Assembly: GCA_002338895.1 (NCBI GenBank) | Contig: DDJH01000120.1 | Location: 1 to 5,661 of the forward strand | DNA length: 5,661 nt | Source of the DNA: Lentisphaeria bacterium UBA1829 | GTDB lineage: Bacteria; Verrucomicrobiota; Lentisphaeria; Victivallales; UBA1829 | Direction: 5' to 3' | In this document: positions 1-5,661 of the stretch, in pieces | How positions within the stretch are numbered: position 1 is the first letter of the stretch | How the letters are laid out: every line of letters begins with the position of its first letter | Notes under the pieces: model-generated | Told to the model about the DNA's origin: nothing | The model's input: only the letters and a program-made list of their open reading frames with translations | Database searches by the model: none | Translations under genes and position numbers: made by a program

Positions 1-362
1 GCGGGAAGTTGTGTGAATGGAATAACCGTCCATAAGAACTTGGATCGTTTGAAGGTGCAGGACGGGTATTTTATTTCCCCATTGTATGTGGAGCAACTCC
101 AATTGGCCGATCGGATGAATACTTTGAGGTCCTGCATCATCGTACGGTTCCCCTCGAGCCGTTGCCTGTTTCAATGAATCGCGGACCGGAACATCTGCTT
201 CCGATTCATCATGCAAAGGGGGGGAGACATCCGGTTGTCCTGCCGCATCCGGTAAAACGGATGACTGAACTGTTTTCGCAAAAAGTCGTCGGAGAGAACT
301 GCTGCCGTTTTTCGGATGAGTTTCAGGAGCCGGATCCGAAACTTTACCTGCTCGAAAATTAA
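1..362 (+). pseudogene. possible decayed GntR/LacI-type transcriptional regulator, frameshifted and internally deleted; left end outside window
   Basis: No intact gene is visible here, but two plus-strand frames look coding. Frame 1 is open from the window edge to a TGA at 175-177. Near its start it reads GITVHKNLDRLKVQDGYF, which resembles the recognition helix and following segment of a GntR winged helix (pattern TVhkaLdrL..eGy). Frame 3 is open from 36 to the TAA at 360-362. Its end, HPVVLPHPVKRMTELF followed by PKLYLLEN, resembles the C-terminus of LacI-like ligand-binding domains (P.P..eMg.lA, then L..R.S/E). A switch from frame 1 to frame 3 near 50-65 would join the helix to EGAGRVFYF, a plausible wing. 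The ligand-binding domain would normally need about 250 residues and here has about 100, so a large internal deletion is implied. Frame 3 has no convincing start or Shine-Dalgarno sequence. A regulator beside a glycan operon would make sense, but the family resemblance is by eye and weak. Confidence 0.33.
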
Positions 363-418
363 GATCGGATTTTGCGAAACGGTGAGCTTTTTTCATCGAT
401 CCGCTTTCCGCCGGGGAA

Positions 419-473
419 ATTCTCTTCTCTGACACACAAAACCGGAAATCACCGTGCGGTCAGAGAAGGGAAT
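419..473 (-). terminator. 15-bp inverted repeat after the last operon gene; candidate transcription terminator or 3' stabilising hairpin
   Basis: Arms 419-433 (ATTCTCTTCTCTGAC) and 459-473 (GTCAGAGAAGGGAAT) pair over 15 bp around a 25-nt loop. The one non-Watson-Crick position, T423 with G469, is a G:U pair in plus-strand RNA and an A:C mismatch in minus-strand RNA. On the minus strand the repeat begins 17 nt after the stop codon of the sialidase-fold gene, the expected place for the end of an operon. Only a short U run follows (AAUUUCCCC), so it is not a textbook intrinsic terminator. It could equally serve the plus-strand remnant upstream, act in both directions, or protect a 3' end. Strand is assigned by context only. 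Confidence 0.42.
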
Positions 474-490
474 CTCGCGAGCAGAAAGGC

Positions 491-1651
491 TTAGCCGAAG
501 ATCTTCGCCGTTTCCGCCGCGTTCAGACGGAAATTTTTCAGACGACCGAACAGAATCCGGTTGGAGTCGTGATAATCATGCGCACCGCGATACGCCGCAC
601 GAACCAGATAGAGAAGATCATCCCCGGAAATTCGCCAGTCGGCATACTGGAATCCTGTCAGACGGGCGGAAAGTTCCGGCACCAGTCCGGTGTCGTCCCA
701 GAGCAGATCCTTTTTCTCATACCAGTGCCGCAAGTCCGGCGAACAGGAGAGTGTCAGCACATTGCGCGCCATCGGGAACGCCGGATCCCGGATCGGATTG
801 CTCAGCGTATAGTACAGACGGCTCTTTTCATCATAACGGACCGTGAATTTGGCGATCCCCCCGGGAAAATCAATCACACCGGATGCCGGATCAAAGAAGA
901 GTTCCTCTCCGGATTCGCTGACCTGCAGAAGCGCGGCGTGATTCGATTCATTGAGATGAATCCGCATCAGCTCCACGATGGAGCCGTCGGGAGCTTCCAG
1001 CACATTGCCCTCCAGCCATCCCGACTGCGCCCCGGCGATTCCGGGACGGCAGGCATTCAGTGCGTCGGCATCAAATGGAAGCGGACGGCTCATCGTCCAG
1101 TTCGCCGCATTCAGAAGATCGGAATCCAGCGGCGCGGAGATCACCGCGGCCTGGAAGTATTCCGGCGACCATCCCGAATACCCGGGCGGACAGTGGAACA
1201 GTTCACAGGATTTGTAGATCCGTCCATTGTGAAAGAGAACCGGAGTGACACCGCCGAAATGGTGATTCGGCATTTCCCGTCCCGGGCCGCCGCGGAAGAG
1301 CAGTCCGGAAGATTCATCGTGGGGGAATGTCCAGTTGAGACCGCCGTCGTCGCTCCGGCGCAGAACGATGTCGCCGTATTCGGAGAAAACGCTCAGGTGC
1401 CAGAGAGCCCCGTCGTGCAGAAACAGTGTTCCCCACGTCGCGCCGATCATATGAGTCAGCTCCTGCCAGGTGTCGCCGCCATCTTCCGAACGATAGATCA
1501 GTGTCAGACGCGGCAGCATGCCTCGGCGCGGATCCGGCTCAAAATGGTCAAACGAGGCGATCAATGCGCCATCCGGCAGTTCTATCAGACCCGGACTGCC
1601 CAGATAGACATTGGTTTTTTCTGTCTGATGTTTCACTTCCCGAAATATCAT
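491..1651 (-). CDS. sialidase-fold (BNR/Asp-box) beta-propeller protein, probable cytoplasmic glycosidase
   Basis: This 386-residue protein belongs to the broad BNR/sialidase superfamily. Two Asp-boxes fit S-x-D-x-G-x-x-W exactly: SEDGGDTW at residues 55-62 and SDDGGLNW at 100-107. The N-terminus VYLGSPGLIELPDGALIASFDH (about 15-36) matches the first propeller blade of BNR_2-type proteins. Other likely conserved points are GWLEGN (211-216) and a late segment with NP, then RNVLTLSCSPDLRHW. The usual (F/Y)RIP motif of characterised GH33 sialidases is absent, so sialic acid cleavage should not be assumed. No signal peptide or membrane segment is visible, so a cytoplasmic location is likely, in contrast to the exported enzyme encoded just upstream. 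The length suits a single six-bladed propeller. The ATG is well supported: GGAAGGAG lies 6 nt upstream, and the preceding gene ends 17 nt away, implying co-transcription. A broad label such as 'sialidase family protein' is secure; the substrate is unknown. Confidence 0.88.
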   Translation of the reverse strand: MIFREVKHQTEKTNVYLGSPGLIELPDGALIASFDHFEPDPRRGMLPRLTLIYRSEDGGDTWQELTHMIGATWGTLFLHDGALWHLSVFSEYGDIVLRRSDDGGLNWTFPHDESSGLLFRGGPGREMPNHHFGGVTPVLFHNGRIYKSCELFHCPPGYSGWSPEYFQAAVISAPLDSDLLNAANWTMSRPLPFDADALNACRPGIAGAQSGWLEGNVLEAPDGSIVELMRIHLNESNHAALLQVSESGEELFFDPASGVIDFPGGIAKFTVRYDEKSRLYYTLSNPIRDPAFPMARNVLTLSCSPDLRHWYEKKDLLWDDTGLVPELSARLTGFQYADWRISGDDLLYLVRAAYRGAHDYHDSNRILFGRLKNFRLNAAETAKIFG

Positions 1652-1657
1652 GGAATA

Positions 1658-1665
1658 CTCCTTCC
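1658..1665 (-). promoter_or_regulatory. strong Shine-Dalgarno sequence of the sialidase-fold gene
   Basis: GGAAGGAG on the minus strand sits 6 nt before the ATG at 1651 and begins 3 nt after the TAA of the upstream hydrolase gene (1669-1671). It fixes the start of the downstream gene and leaves no room for an independent promoter in the gap. Confidence 0.8.
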
Positions 1666-1668
1666 GTT

Positions 1669-4656
1669 TTAATGTTCTCTTCCGTTCAGGCGGACAAGGG
1701 GAAATACCATCCGGTTTGCCAGGATCTCATTTCCCGCTTCGCTCCATACGGTCTCCTGAACGGTTCCCGGGCCGCCGGAAAGCGGGGCGTTGTCGATTTT
1801 CAGATCAATGCCGACATAGCCCTGACGCAATGTCTTTTCCGGAAGTTTCACTGTGAAAAGCACCGTGTAGCCGTCTTTCCGGTTTTCCTTTGCGAACGAG
1901 AGAAAGCGGAATTCCGATTTCCCGAACCACAAGGTGACCCCATTGCTCTTCTGACGCGGCATCAGGAATGCGCGTGCACAGTTGTCATGATATGCCGTCG
2001 GCCGCGGACGGGAGAAATCAAGCGGTTCGCCGTCCAGAAACAGCTCCACGCAGTCCTGTTCCCACGGTTTCCGGGAGCCGCCGCTGCCGGAATCGGTGGA
2101 ATCGGCAACATCAATCTGCACGGTCAGCTCCCCGTTCTGTTTCTGAAAGCGTACGGAAGCGTTCGGCCCGACGGGAATGCGCGTCTGAAGCGGGGCTACT
2201 GTGGCATGAAACACACGAAGTCTGCTGCTGAGCGTCACATTCCCCTTCTTCAGAATCAGTTCAACCTCTTCGGGAAGAACCGTTCCGGAAGGAAGTTTGA
2301 CGGAACATACGCGAGTCTCGCCGCCCTTCAGGGAGACGCTCTGCGTCCCCTTCTGCAGATCGGAGAGATGATACTGGACGGTCTCCGGGCGGTCCGAATT
2401 GTTCCGGAGCATGAAAAACAGCGATCCATCCGCCGTCCGGCATCCGTTTCCTGCAGAAACCGGCATCCGCAGGAAAGGACGGCGTTTCTTCAGGACCGTG
2501 AAGAAATCCACGCCGGAGACCTTCCCCGGAAGAATGTAGACCGGAGCGGAGGTCAGAGCGACAATCTCGCGGCTGTCAATCTCATTTCCGTAACGGTCGA
2601 GAACACGGAAGCCGGAAAGATCCATACCGGAGTCTTTCCGATCCATCCAGTTCCAGATTGCCGCGATCGGCGCACCGTTCCGCTGATAGGTGTAGCAGAT
2701 GTTCGAGAGGGGAAGTTTTTCCTTCCCGACCGGTTTTGCTCCTTCAAAAAGCCGGGCCAGCGCATTGTAGGCAACAAAGACGCCGTTGGGACGGTATTCC
2801 AGTCTTCCCACCTGTCTGTGCCAGGTATGGGGAGTCAGACGAATATGCCAGAGCGAATTGCTGTGCACTGCCACGGACTGCCTGCAGTTCTCCCCCAGAT
2901 CCAGGAGAAAGCGTGAGGCGGCGCGGTCCGGAGAGAGAAAACTCTGACGCAGCGAACTGTCCTTCGTCTCGTGGAGGTAATACAGTTCGGTGTTCCAGAT
3001 CGGCAGCTCCCGTGTCTTGTTCTGCGCGGTTTTGCGGAAGTTGGCGATGTAGACATCCGCCGGAGTCGGGGATCCCAGTTCTCTGCCCTGATAGGGATGG
3101 AAGGAGAGGGCGTCGACGCAGTCTTTGCCTCCGTTTTGAACGAATTCCCGGGTAAACTGATCCGTCGGGGTGTTGAAATCGCTGGTGACGGACCCGCCGA
3201 TGACCGTCGCATCCGGATCGGCCTTCCGGATCTCCTCCGCGGCGCTCCGGACAAATGCAAGATACTCGTCCGCCGGCAGAGCCCGGTTCGGCTCATTGAA
3301 AATTTCATACAGCCGGACCCGGCCTTTCCCGAGTTTTGCAATATGGGAAACGTAGCGTCTCCAGAAGTTTTCCGGGGGCAGGTAAATCCGGTCCCGGATA
3401 TACTGCCGGGTATAATCCGGCAGATTTTCCAGTTTCCGCAGCCGGGGGATGAGCCAGAGCGGCCAGTGAATGCCCTCCCAGTTCTCCGGACGGACAAAAT
3501 TCTGCCGACCGACAACGGCAAGGGGCTCCATGTGGAATTTCTTATAGACGGAAAGACTGCGTTCGTACCAGGAATCATCCCAGCGGTTGTTTTCCGGTTC
3601 GAGGATTGCCCAGGAGAAGGTGTCGTACCCGCCGTCATGCTCCCGGATAAGTCGGCAGCCCATGCGGGAGAGCAGTTCAAAATCCGTCAGAAACGGAGCG
3701 TTGCAGACCTGGTACCCTTTCACACCGTTCGCGGTGTTCCACTGGAGCATCAGTCCGTGATTGATGCCGACGCAGAAATCCTTCGCGGGATGGATCGGTT
3801 CCGGTTTGTAGACGTCGATCACGGCAACGGTTCCCGGAAGGACTTCGCATTTCCCGGGTGCTTTTATGTCAAGAAAATACGATCCGTTGCGCGATCCGGT
3901 AAAGGAGAATGTTCTGCTTTTCCTCTCCCCCGGCTTGAGCTGAAGATCAAAATCCGCAGAGAACAGAATTTCCTTTGTGAACTCCTCGCGGGCCAGCGCC
4001 GTGATCTTTCTCTGAAACGCTCTGGGAGTGCAGTTGGCGGCCTTGACGGTAAATGAAATCTTTTCTCCGCGGTTGCGCAGCGGTGCCGGTGTTTCAACGG
4101 AGAACTCCATGTTCCCTTCCGGCTCGGTAAAGGCCTCGAAGAGTTCGAGTTTGTCAATCCAGATCTCGCCGGCGGGAGGGGCATTTTTGGCATGTCGCAT
4201 TTCGAGGTGGAAATATCCTTCGTGCTTTCCGGTGTCGAAGCGGTACTCGTATTCGCGCCAGTCGGTTGAAAGGTGGAAGACCTCCGGGAAGCGGACCGGA
4301 AGCCATTCCCATTGAAGCTGATTGACATAGAGAGGGAAATCCGGTGTGGAACTTTTCATTCTGGCCCGGAAGATGTAAACGGTATCTTTTTTCAGGAAAT
4401 ATTCTCTGGAGTGCAGCTGGAAATCCTCCGCGTGAGGATTGGCGATGCGCAGAGCCCGCGTTCCGTCCGGCGCGTTGCAGACGACGGATTCGAGTGGACG
4501 GAACTTCAGAGTTGGATTGGTGTCCGGACGCAGGGTCCTGAGCAATGCAAAACCGTCGCATCCGGATTCAAACGAAGGATTGAAGATCAGATTTTGCGCC
4601 TGGATGCTTCCGGCTCCGCAAAAGATGGAAAAGAGAAGAAAACGAAAAAGTTTCAT
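1669..4656 (-). CDS. secreted multidomain glycoside hydrolase: CBM4/9-like, beta-sandwich, clan GH-A catalytic barrel, CBM9-like
   Basis: The 995-residue protein starts with a signal peptide (MKLFRFLLFSIFCGAG, likely cut after SIQA at residue 20), so it acts outside the cytoplasm. Residues 22-173, from NLIFNPSFESG to EIWIDKLELFEA, have the shape of a CBM4/9-type jelly roll. Residues about 180-285 look like an Ig-like beta-sandwich. Residues about 290-650 form a TIM-barrel glycosidase of the GH39/GH5 type: RLYEIFNEPN carries the likely acid/base Glu455, SFHPY (518-522) is typical of a late strand, and PIWNTELYY carries the likely nucleophile Glu557. This NEP plus WNTE arrangement fits the retaining mechanism of clan GH-A. 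After a second beta-rich stretch, residues about 820-990 resemble CBM9, with PWEQDCVELFLDG (864-876) its clearest mark. The exact GH family and substrate cannot be named by eye; GH39-like is a guess. The ATG is preceded by CAAGG with 8 nt from AAGG to ATG, and the gap to the pseudopilin gene is 13 nt. Both catalytic residues are present, so it looks active. Confidence 0.9.
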   Translation of the reverse strand: MKLFRFLLFSIFCGAGSIQAQNLIFNPSFESGCDGFALLRTLRPDTNPTLKFRPLESVVCNAPDGTRALRIANPHAEDFQLHSREYFLKKDTVYIFRARMKSSTPDFPLYVNQLQWEWLPVRFPEVFHLSTDWREYEYRFDTGKHEGYFHLEMRHAKNAPPAGEIWIDKLELFEAFTEPEGNMEFSVETPAPLRNRGEKISFTVKAANCTPRAFQRKITALAREEFTKEILFSADFDLQLKPGERKSRTFSFTGSRNGSYFLDIKAPGKCEVLPGTVAVIDVYKPEPIHPAKDFCVGINHGLMLQWNTANGVKGYQVCNAPFLTDFELLSRMGCRLIREHDGGYDTFSWAILEPENNRWDDSWYERSLSVYKKFHMEPLAVVGRQNFVRPENWEGIHWPLWLIPRLRKLENLPDYTRQYIRDRIYLPPENFWRRYVSHIAKLGKGRVRLYEIFNEPNRALPADEYLAFVRSAAEEIRKADPDATVIGGSVTSDFNTPTDQFTREFVQNGGKDCVDALSFHPYQGRELGSPTPADVYIANFRKTAQNKTRELPIWNTELYYLHETKDSSLRQSFLSPDRAASRFLLDLGENCRQSVAVHSNSLWHIRLTPHTWHRQVGRLEYRPNGVFVAYNALARLFEGAKPVGKEKLPLSNICYTYQRNGAPIAAIWNWMDRKDSGMDLSGFRVLDRYGNEIDSREIVALTSAPVYILPGKVSGVDFFTVLKKRRPFLRMPVSAGNGCRTADGSLFFMLRNNSDRPETVQYHLSDLQKGTQSVSLKGGETRVCSVKLPSGTVLPEEVELILKKGNVTLSSRLRVFHATVAPLQTRIPVGPNASVRFQKQNGELTVQIDVADSTDSGSGGSRKPWEQDCVELFLDGEPLDFSRPRPTAYHDNCARAFLMPRQKSNGVTLWFGKSEFRFLSFAKENRKDGYTVLFTVKLPEKTLRQGYVGIDLKIDNAPLSGGPGTVQETVWSEAGNEILANRMVFPLVRLNGREH

Positions 4657-4669
4657 GAGTCAAACCTTG

Positions 4670-5527
4670 TCAGAAAGTAATCAGTTGTTCGTTGCTGTCC
4701 AGCGCATATTTCAATTTCATGGGAGTCATCTGGGCCTGCAGTTCCGGTGTGAATCCGGCTCCCGTACTGATCCGCATGAGAGTCCTCAGAGCTCCCATTT
4801 TCAGAGAATTTGAATGTCCGTCCATATAGATCACATTTGCCTGATTGTTGTGCCGGGCGAATGTGACGCCGCCGCCGGGATAGTTGTCAATCCGCCACAT
4901 GTTTCCGCCGTTGACGGTTTCCAGATCGGCAATGGTTTTCTGGTACATCCAGGTATCGGCTCCGACTCCGATTTCGGAAGCACTTCTCCGAGAGTTTCCG
5001 GTCCCGTAGGAAGGGCGTCCATACGGGAAGGCATACCCGTCGGCTGCGGTTTCAGAATAGATGAAACCGTATGTGAGATTATACCGTCTCTCCTCCCATC
5101 CCTTGTCGGTCACGGGAACTCTCGTCTCGGCCGGACAGAAGAAAATGGAGGGAATATCACGATCTGTCAGCGTGATCGCAACCGTATAATCCGGACCGCC
5201 TACATAAGGGGAGAGACGGGGGGGATAACTGCGATGATTGGCAATCTTGAATCCTCCGGAACAATGAACGAAGTATCCTCCATTGTCGTTGGCATACATC
5301 ATCACCGCCGTCCCGATGTTCTTCTGATTGGAAAGACATAAAATGGACAGTCCCTTCCGCTTTGCCTGAAGCAGAGCGGGAAGGAGGATACCTGCAAGAA
5401 TTGCAATAATTGCAATTACAATCAGAAGTTCTATCAAAGTGAAATTTAATCTTCTTCCTTTCTTCCGGACGGTTCGGGGAATCCCCGGTCCGTCCGGGAG
5501 AAAAATGCAAGATCCTCCCGCAATCAT
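4670..5527 (-). CDS. pseudopilin-like protein with N-terminal cleavage/methylation helix and H-X9-DG motif
   Basis: This 285-residue protein has a type IV pilin/type II secretion prepilin N-terminus. A basic leader (VRKKGRRLN) is followed by FTLIELLIVIAIIAILAG at residues 29-46, with Glu33 at the conserved +5 position. The hydrophobic helix serves as membrane anchor and assembly stem. Next comes CLSNQKNIGTAVMMYANDNGGY (64-85), the usual continuation in this family, then FFCPAE around Cys131. His226 to Gly237 is an exact H-X9-DG motif (H-NNQANVIYM-DG). Length is normal for the family, which is greatly expanded in Lentisphaerota and common in Planctomycetota. Two things are odd. Residue -1 is Asn28, not the Gly that classical prepilin peptidases need, and the leader is 28 residues long with a hydrophobic, Gly/Pro-rich start. 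The start is nevertheless backed by GGAGGT, 4 nt upstream of the ATG. The protein probably acts at the membrane or surface with the hydrolase encoded 13 nt downstream; a role in substrate binding or export is inference. Confidence 0.93.
   Translation of the reverse strand: MIAGGSCIFLPDGPGIPRTVRKKGRRLNFTLIELLIVIAIIAILAGILLPALLQAKRKGLSILCLSNQKNIGTAVMMYANDNGGYFVHCSGGFKIANHRSYPPRLSPYVGGPDYTVAITLTDRDIPSIFFCPAETRVPVTDKGWEERRYNLTYGFIYSETAADGYAFPYGRPSYGTGNSRRSASEIGVGADTWMYQKTIADLETVNGGNMWRIDNYPGGGVTFARHNNQANVIYMDGHSNSLKMGALRTLMRISTGAGFTPELQAQMTPMKLKYALDSNEQLITF
5399..5417. repeat. 19-nt perfect palindrome inside the pseudopilin gene
   Basis: AATTGCAAT-A-ATTGCAATT has 9-bp arms around a single central base. 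It lies in the codons for the repetitive IAIIAI stretch of the membrane helix and is AT-rich compared with its surroundings. It most simply results from repeated ATT and GCA codons; no binding role is claimed. Confidence 0.6.
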
Positions 5528-5531
5528 GGTG

Positions 5532-5537
5532 ACCTCC
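5532..5537 (-). promoter_or_regulatory. Shine-Dalgarno sequence fixing the pseudopilin start
   Basis: GGAGGT on the minus strand is followed by CACC and then ATG at 5527. This near-consensus site is the main reason to accept the long 28-residue leader; no alternative ATG lies closer to the methylation helix. The 53-nt gap from the upstream stop codon shows no hairpin terminator and no clear -35/-10 pair. Confidence 0.7.
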
Positions 5538-5580
5538 AGTTCGTTAAAGAATGCTGTTGTCTTTCATTTCAGAACAGATC

Positions 5581-5661
5581 TTATTTCACGTCAATTTTGA
5601 TGTTCCGGAAAGAGACCGTTCCCGTGGAATCCTGCAGTCCGAGCGAGAGCGTGCACTGTCC
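5581..5661 (-). CDS. C-terminal fragment of a protein ending in a probable carbohydrate-binding/jelly-roll domain
   Basis: Minus-strand frame is open from the window edge through 26 codons to TAA at 5583-5581. The visible end starts GQCTLSLGLQDSTGT and closes with TVSFRNIKIDVK. A Leu-rich strand, a turn with DSTG, then (V/I)xFxN(I/V)K(I/L) is the usual last pair of strands in CBM4/9-type or laminin-G-like jelly-roll domains; compare EIWIDKLELFEA, which ends the N-terminal module of the hydrolase downstream. Codon use matches the neighbouring genes. The gene precedes the pseudopilin by 53 nt on the same strand and is probably the upstream member of the operon. The rest of the protein, including any catalytic domain, is outside the window, so only the domain type can be suggested. 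Confidence 0.6.
   Translation of the reverse strand, partial: GQCTLSLGLQDSTGTVSFRNIKIDVK

Noticed and set aside
474..481. CTCGCGAG palindrome beside the large inverted repeat
   Set aside because: Eight bases are expected by chance in GC-rich sequence, and no second copy or operator arrangement was seen.
569..1672. 367-codon open frame on the plus strand antisense to the sialidase-fold gene
   Set aside because: It is a shadow of the real gene's codon bias: no Shine-Dalgarno sequence, no recognisable motif, and the minus-strand protein has clear Asp-boxes.
1426..2916. 496-codon open frame on the plus strand spanning two minus-strand genes
   Set aside because: It runs antisense across the boundary between two well-supported genes and has low-complexity Arg/Pro/Ser-rich composition typical of antisense frames.
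2835..3680. 281-codon minus-strand frame inside the hydrolase gene
   Set aside because: It overlaps the catalytic domain in another frame, is rich in Arg, Ser and Pro, and the NEPN and WNTE motifs lie in the main frame.
2971..4056. 361-codon plus-strand frame antisense to the hydrolase
   Set aside because: It has no domain-like features and lies wholly opposite a gene with signal peptide, catalytic and binding motifs.
4616..4656. lipoprotein signal (lipobox) in the hydrolase N-terminus
   Set aside because: Cys13 is preceded by SIF, and Phe at -1 does not fit a lipobox; ordinary signal peptidase cleavage after SIQA is more likely.
491..4656. very frequent TCCGG/CCGGA words
   Set aside because: They follow from favoured codon pairs such as TTC-CGG, TCC-GGA and CCG-GAA in the three genes and do not form an ordered array.
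1..5661. CRISPR array, tRNA, rRNA, insertion sequence or phage genes
   Set aside because: No regularly spaced direct repeats, no cloverleaf-like sequence, no transposase or integrase motifs, and no target duplications were seen.

Overview
The window looks like part of a carbohydrate-degradation locus from a Lentisphaerota-type bacterium (Victivallis or a relative). I infer this from a pseudopilin with an N-terminal methylation helix and an exact H-X9-DG motif, encoded in an apparent operon with glycosidase-type genes. Planctomycetota and Verrucomicrobiota carry similar genes, so the phylum is an inference and not a proof.

Layout, in order of transcription on the minus strand from right to left: (1) 5661-5581, the last 26 codons of a gene that continues beyond the right edge; its end resembles a beta-sandwich carbohydrate-binding domain. 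(2) 5527-4670, a 285-residue pseudopilin-like protein. (3) 4656-1669, a 995-residue secreted multidomain glycoside hydrolase with an N-terminal CBM4/9-like module, a beta-sandwich linker, a clan GH-A-type TIM barrel carrying NEP and WNTE motifs, and a C-terminal CBM9-like module. (4) 1651-491, a 386-residue sialidase-fold protein with two Asp-boxes and no signal peptide. The gaps are 53, 13 and 17 nt, each holds a Shine-Dalgarno sequence, and no promoter or terminator is visible between genes, so these four are most simply one operon. Its promoter lies outside the window.

The operon is followed 17 nt after its last stop codon by a 15-bp inverted repeat (419-473), which probably marks the end of transcription or a boundary between convergent units. 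Left of it, on the plus strand, 1-362 holds coding-like sequence split over two frames. Its ends weakly resemble the winged-helix DNA-binding part and the ligand-binding C-terminus of a GntR/LacI-type regulator, so I read it tentatively as a decayed and internally deleted regulator gene.

Working model (inference): the secreted glycosidase, and perhaps the partial upstream protein, binds and cleaves a polysaccharide or glycoprotein glycan outside the cytoplasm. The pseudopilin is a membrane-anchored surface or secretion-linked partner. The sialidase-fold protein acts on released fragments in the cytoplasm. Substrate and exact enzyme families cannot be fixed from the sequence alone.
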